From Actinomycetes bacterium (lineage in GTDB: Bacteria > Actinomycetota > Coriobacteriia > Coriobacteriales > Eggerthellaceae): DNA of 6,131 nucleotides. The stretch covers positions 1 through 6,131 of the forward strand of contig JAEYEL010000018.1 of assembly GCA_023403475.1 (NCBI GenBank), written 5' to 3'. Positions within the stretch are counted from its first letter, which is position 1. Each line of letters starts with the position of its first letter. The notes beneath the pieces were generated by a model. It saw nothing but the letters and a program-made list of their open reading frames with translations. It ran no database searches and was not told the origin of the DNA. Position numbers and translations under genes: made by a program. Of this stretch, positions 5,610 to 6,131 are shown piece after piece.

Positions 5610-5610
5610 G
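5594..5610. repeat. Small inverted repeat CATGAT-GCAAA-ATCATG
   Basis: A perfect 6-bp inverted repeat with a 5-base centre. It contains ATGCAAA, the beginning of the 33-bp repeat core found downstream, so it may be a diverged site for the same protein. It also overlaps the ATG of the possible DUF3990 remnant. Confidence 0.35.
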
Positions 5611-5665
5611 CGACGCTTGCTTTCTGAGTGCAAAACGCATCAAGAGCATCTATCGTCGTAGACAG

Positions 5666-5689
5666 AGGCAATCCATGTAGTAATTGCCT
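5666..5689. repeat. Inverted repeat AGGCAAT-N10-ATTGCCT
   Basis: A perfect 7-bp inverted repeat with a 10-base centre, 13 bp from the ferredoxin terminator stem. The size suits a dimeric regulator's site or a small hairpin. No T-tract follows, so it is not a terminator. Confidence 0.35.
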
Positions 5690-5698
5690 TGGCGATGC

Positions 5699-5727
5699 AA
5701 AAGGGCGCGACCTCAAAGGCCGCGCCC
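5699..5727 (-). terminator. Rho-independent terminator of the ferredoxin gene
   Basis: GGGCGCGACCT (5703-5713) and AGGCCGCGCCC (5717-5727) pair over 11 bp around a CAA loop. On the minus-strand transcript the single odd position is a G-U wobble and the stem is followed by TTTT (5702-5699). On the plus strand it would be an A-C mismatch, although TTTTT follows there too (5729-5733). The stem is therefore better for the ferredoxin direction and begins 79 nt after its stop codon. Confidence 0.82.
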
Positions 5728-5763
5728 CTTTTTCGATGCGTCTGTTCTGTTCCGAACGCCTTT

Positions 5764-5793
5764 GCTTCCGCGCACACGCGCGAACAAAGAAGC
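5764..5793 (-). other. Hairpin in the ferredoxin 3' untranslated region
   Basis: GCTTC (5764-5768) with GAAGC (5789-5793), and CGCGC (5769-5773) with GCGCG (5778-5782), form a bulged stem around ACAC. It lies between the ferredoxin stop codon and the terminator and has no T-tract. It may protect the 3' end of the mRNA. Confidence 0.3.
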
Positions 5794-5806
5794 GAGCGTA
5801 AGGCCG

Positions 5807-5995
5807 CTACTCCTCCACGACCTCGGTAATGGCGCCCATGGGACACTCTTCAACGCAGTCTCCGCAGGCCACGCAGGCGTCCTCGTTCACAACGTCCACC
5901 GTGCCGCCTACTACCTCCAACACTTCTTGCGGGCAAGCGTCAACGCAAATGCCGCAGCCGATGCACTCGTCGGCGTCGATAACTGGGTGAGACAT
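5807..5995 (-). CDS. 2x[4Fe-4S] bacterial-type ferredoxin
   Basis: A small cytoplasmic electron carrier that passes low-potential electrons between oxidoreductases, typical of anaerobes. At 62 aa it has the usual length of clostridial-type ferredoxins. Two CxxCxxCxxxCP motifs are complete: C11, C14, C17, C21 and C41, C44, C47, C51. By family rule, C11/C14/C17/C51 hold one cluster and C41/C44/C47/C21 the other. The protein is strongly acidic (ends TEVVEE), with no extra domain or insertion between the motifs. ATG at 5995 has AAGGAGA 8 nt upstream, an excellent ribosome binding site. It appears to be a single-gene transcript ending at its own hairpin. Its redox partner cannot be told from this window. 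Confidence 0.96.
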   Translation of the reverse strand: MSHPVIDADECIGCGICVDACPQEVLEVVGGTVDVVNEDACVACGDCVEECPMGAITEVVEE

Positions 5996-6022
5996 GTCTT
6001 CTATCTCCTTCTCGTCTAGTTA

Positions 6023-6039
6023 GCGGCGTCCACCGCCGC
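6023..6039 (-). promoter_or_regulatory. Leader hairpin upstream of the ferredoxin ribosome binding site
   Basis: GCGGCG (6023-6028) and CGCCGC (6034-6039) form a perfect GC-only 6-bp stem with a 5-nt loop. It is 12 nt upstream of AAGGAGA and leaves that site free. No T-tract follows, so it is probably a stabilising or regulatory 5' stem rather than a terminator of an upstream gene. Confidence 0.4.
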
Positions 6040-6066
6040 GCCTTCCCCAAAAACCCAACTGAGCGC

Positions 6067-6094
6067 AAAATACCATTCTCCCGTTTATTTGCAA
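6067..6094 (-). promoter_or_regulatory. Weak promoter candidate for the ferredoxin gene
   Basis: On the minus strand TTGCAA (6094-6089) and TATTTT (6072-6067) are 16 bp apart, each matching the consensus at four of six positions. TGG before the -10 gives an extended -10 character. The region is clearly more AT-rich than the genes. An upstream promoter outside the window is equally possible. Confidence 0.35.
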
Positions 6095-6131
6095 TATCTA
6101 ATTTCGATTTTTCAGGATACGGCTTTATTTT

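Noticed and set aside
5354..5680. Plus-strand frames through the direct repeats (repeating LMQRF or TLCKDF peptides)
   Set aside because: The 33-bp period equals 11 codons, so any open frame yields a repeating peptide. These frames overlap the ATPase start, lack ribosome binding sites, and two different frames look equally repetitive.

Overview
All convincing genes in this window lie on the minus strand. Read from high to low coordinates they are a small 2x[4Fe-4S] ferredoxin, an AAA ATPase with a DUF4143-type C-terminus, then dnaK, grpE and the first two thirds of a dnaJ-like gene that runs off the left edge. The moderately high G+C, strong Shine-Dalgarno sites, anaerobe-type ferredoxin and the J-protein type suggest an anaerobic actinobacterium. 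I would guess Coriobacteriia (Eggerthellaceae-like). This is inference from general character, not from a marker gene.

Positions 1-3751 hold the Hsp70 chaperone operon. DnaK (635 aa), GrpE (241 aa) and a zinc-finger-free (class B) J-protein form one folding machine: the J-protein delivers clients and triggers ATP hydrolysis, DnaK holds the client, and GrpE exchanges the nucleotide. dnaK and grpE are 5 nt apart. A GC-rich hairpin with four Ts lies between grpE and dnaJ and may reduce expression of dnaJ. Upstream of dnaK is a near-consensus sigma-70 promoter (TTGACA-N17-TATAGT). It is followed by an unusually structured leader of about 210 nt. A 61-bp interrupted palindrome begins at the predicted start of transcription, and a second long imperfect hairpin (3542-3604) lies 19 nt before the ribosome binding site. 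Neither matches CIRCE or HAIR exactly, so the heat-shock control here may be unusual.

Positions about 3780-5700 look like an accessory insertion between two housekeeping units. It carries the AAA/DUF4143 ATPase. Seventy-odd bases upstream of its start are three direct repeats with an exact 33-bp period (iteron-like or operator-like). Possible gene debris lies on both sides. At 5553-5609 is an 18-codon peptide resembling the start of DUF3990 proteins. At 3784-4011 is a plus-strand stretch that reads like a frame-broken membrane protein start.

Positions 5703-6131 hold the ferredoxin gene with its terminator, a strong ribosome binding site, a leader hairpin and a weak promoter candidate. The long open frame antisense to dnaK (1597-3600) and the frames running through the repeats were judged to be shadows.
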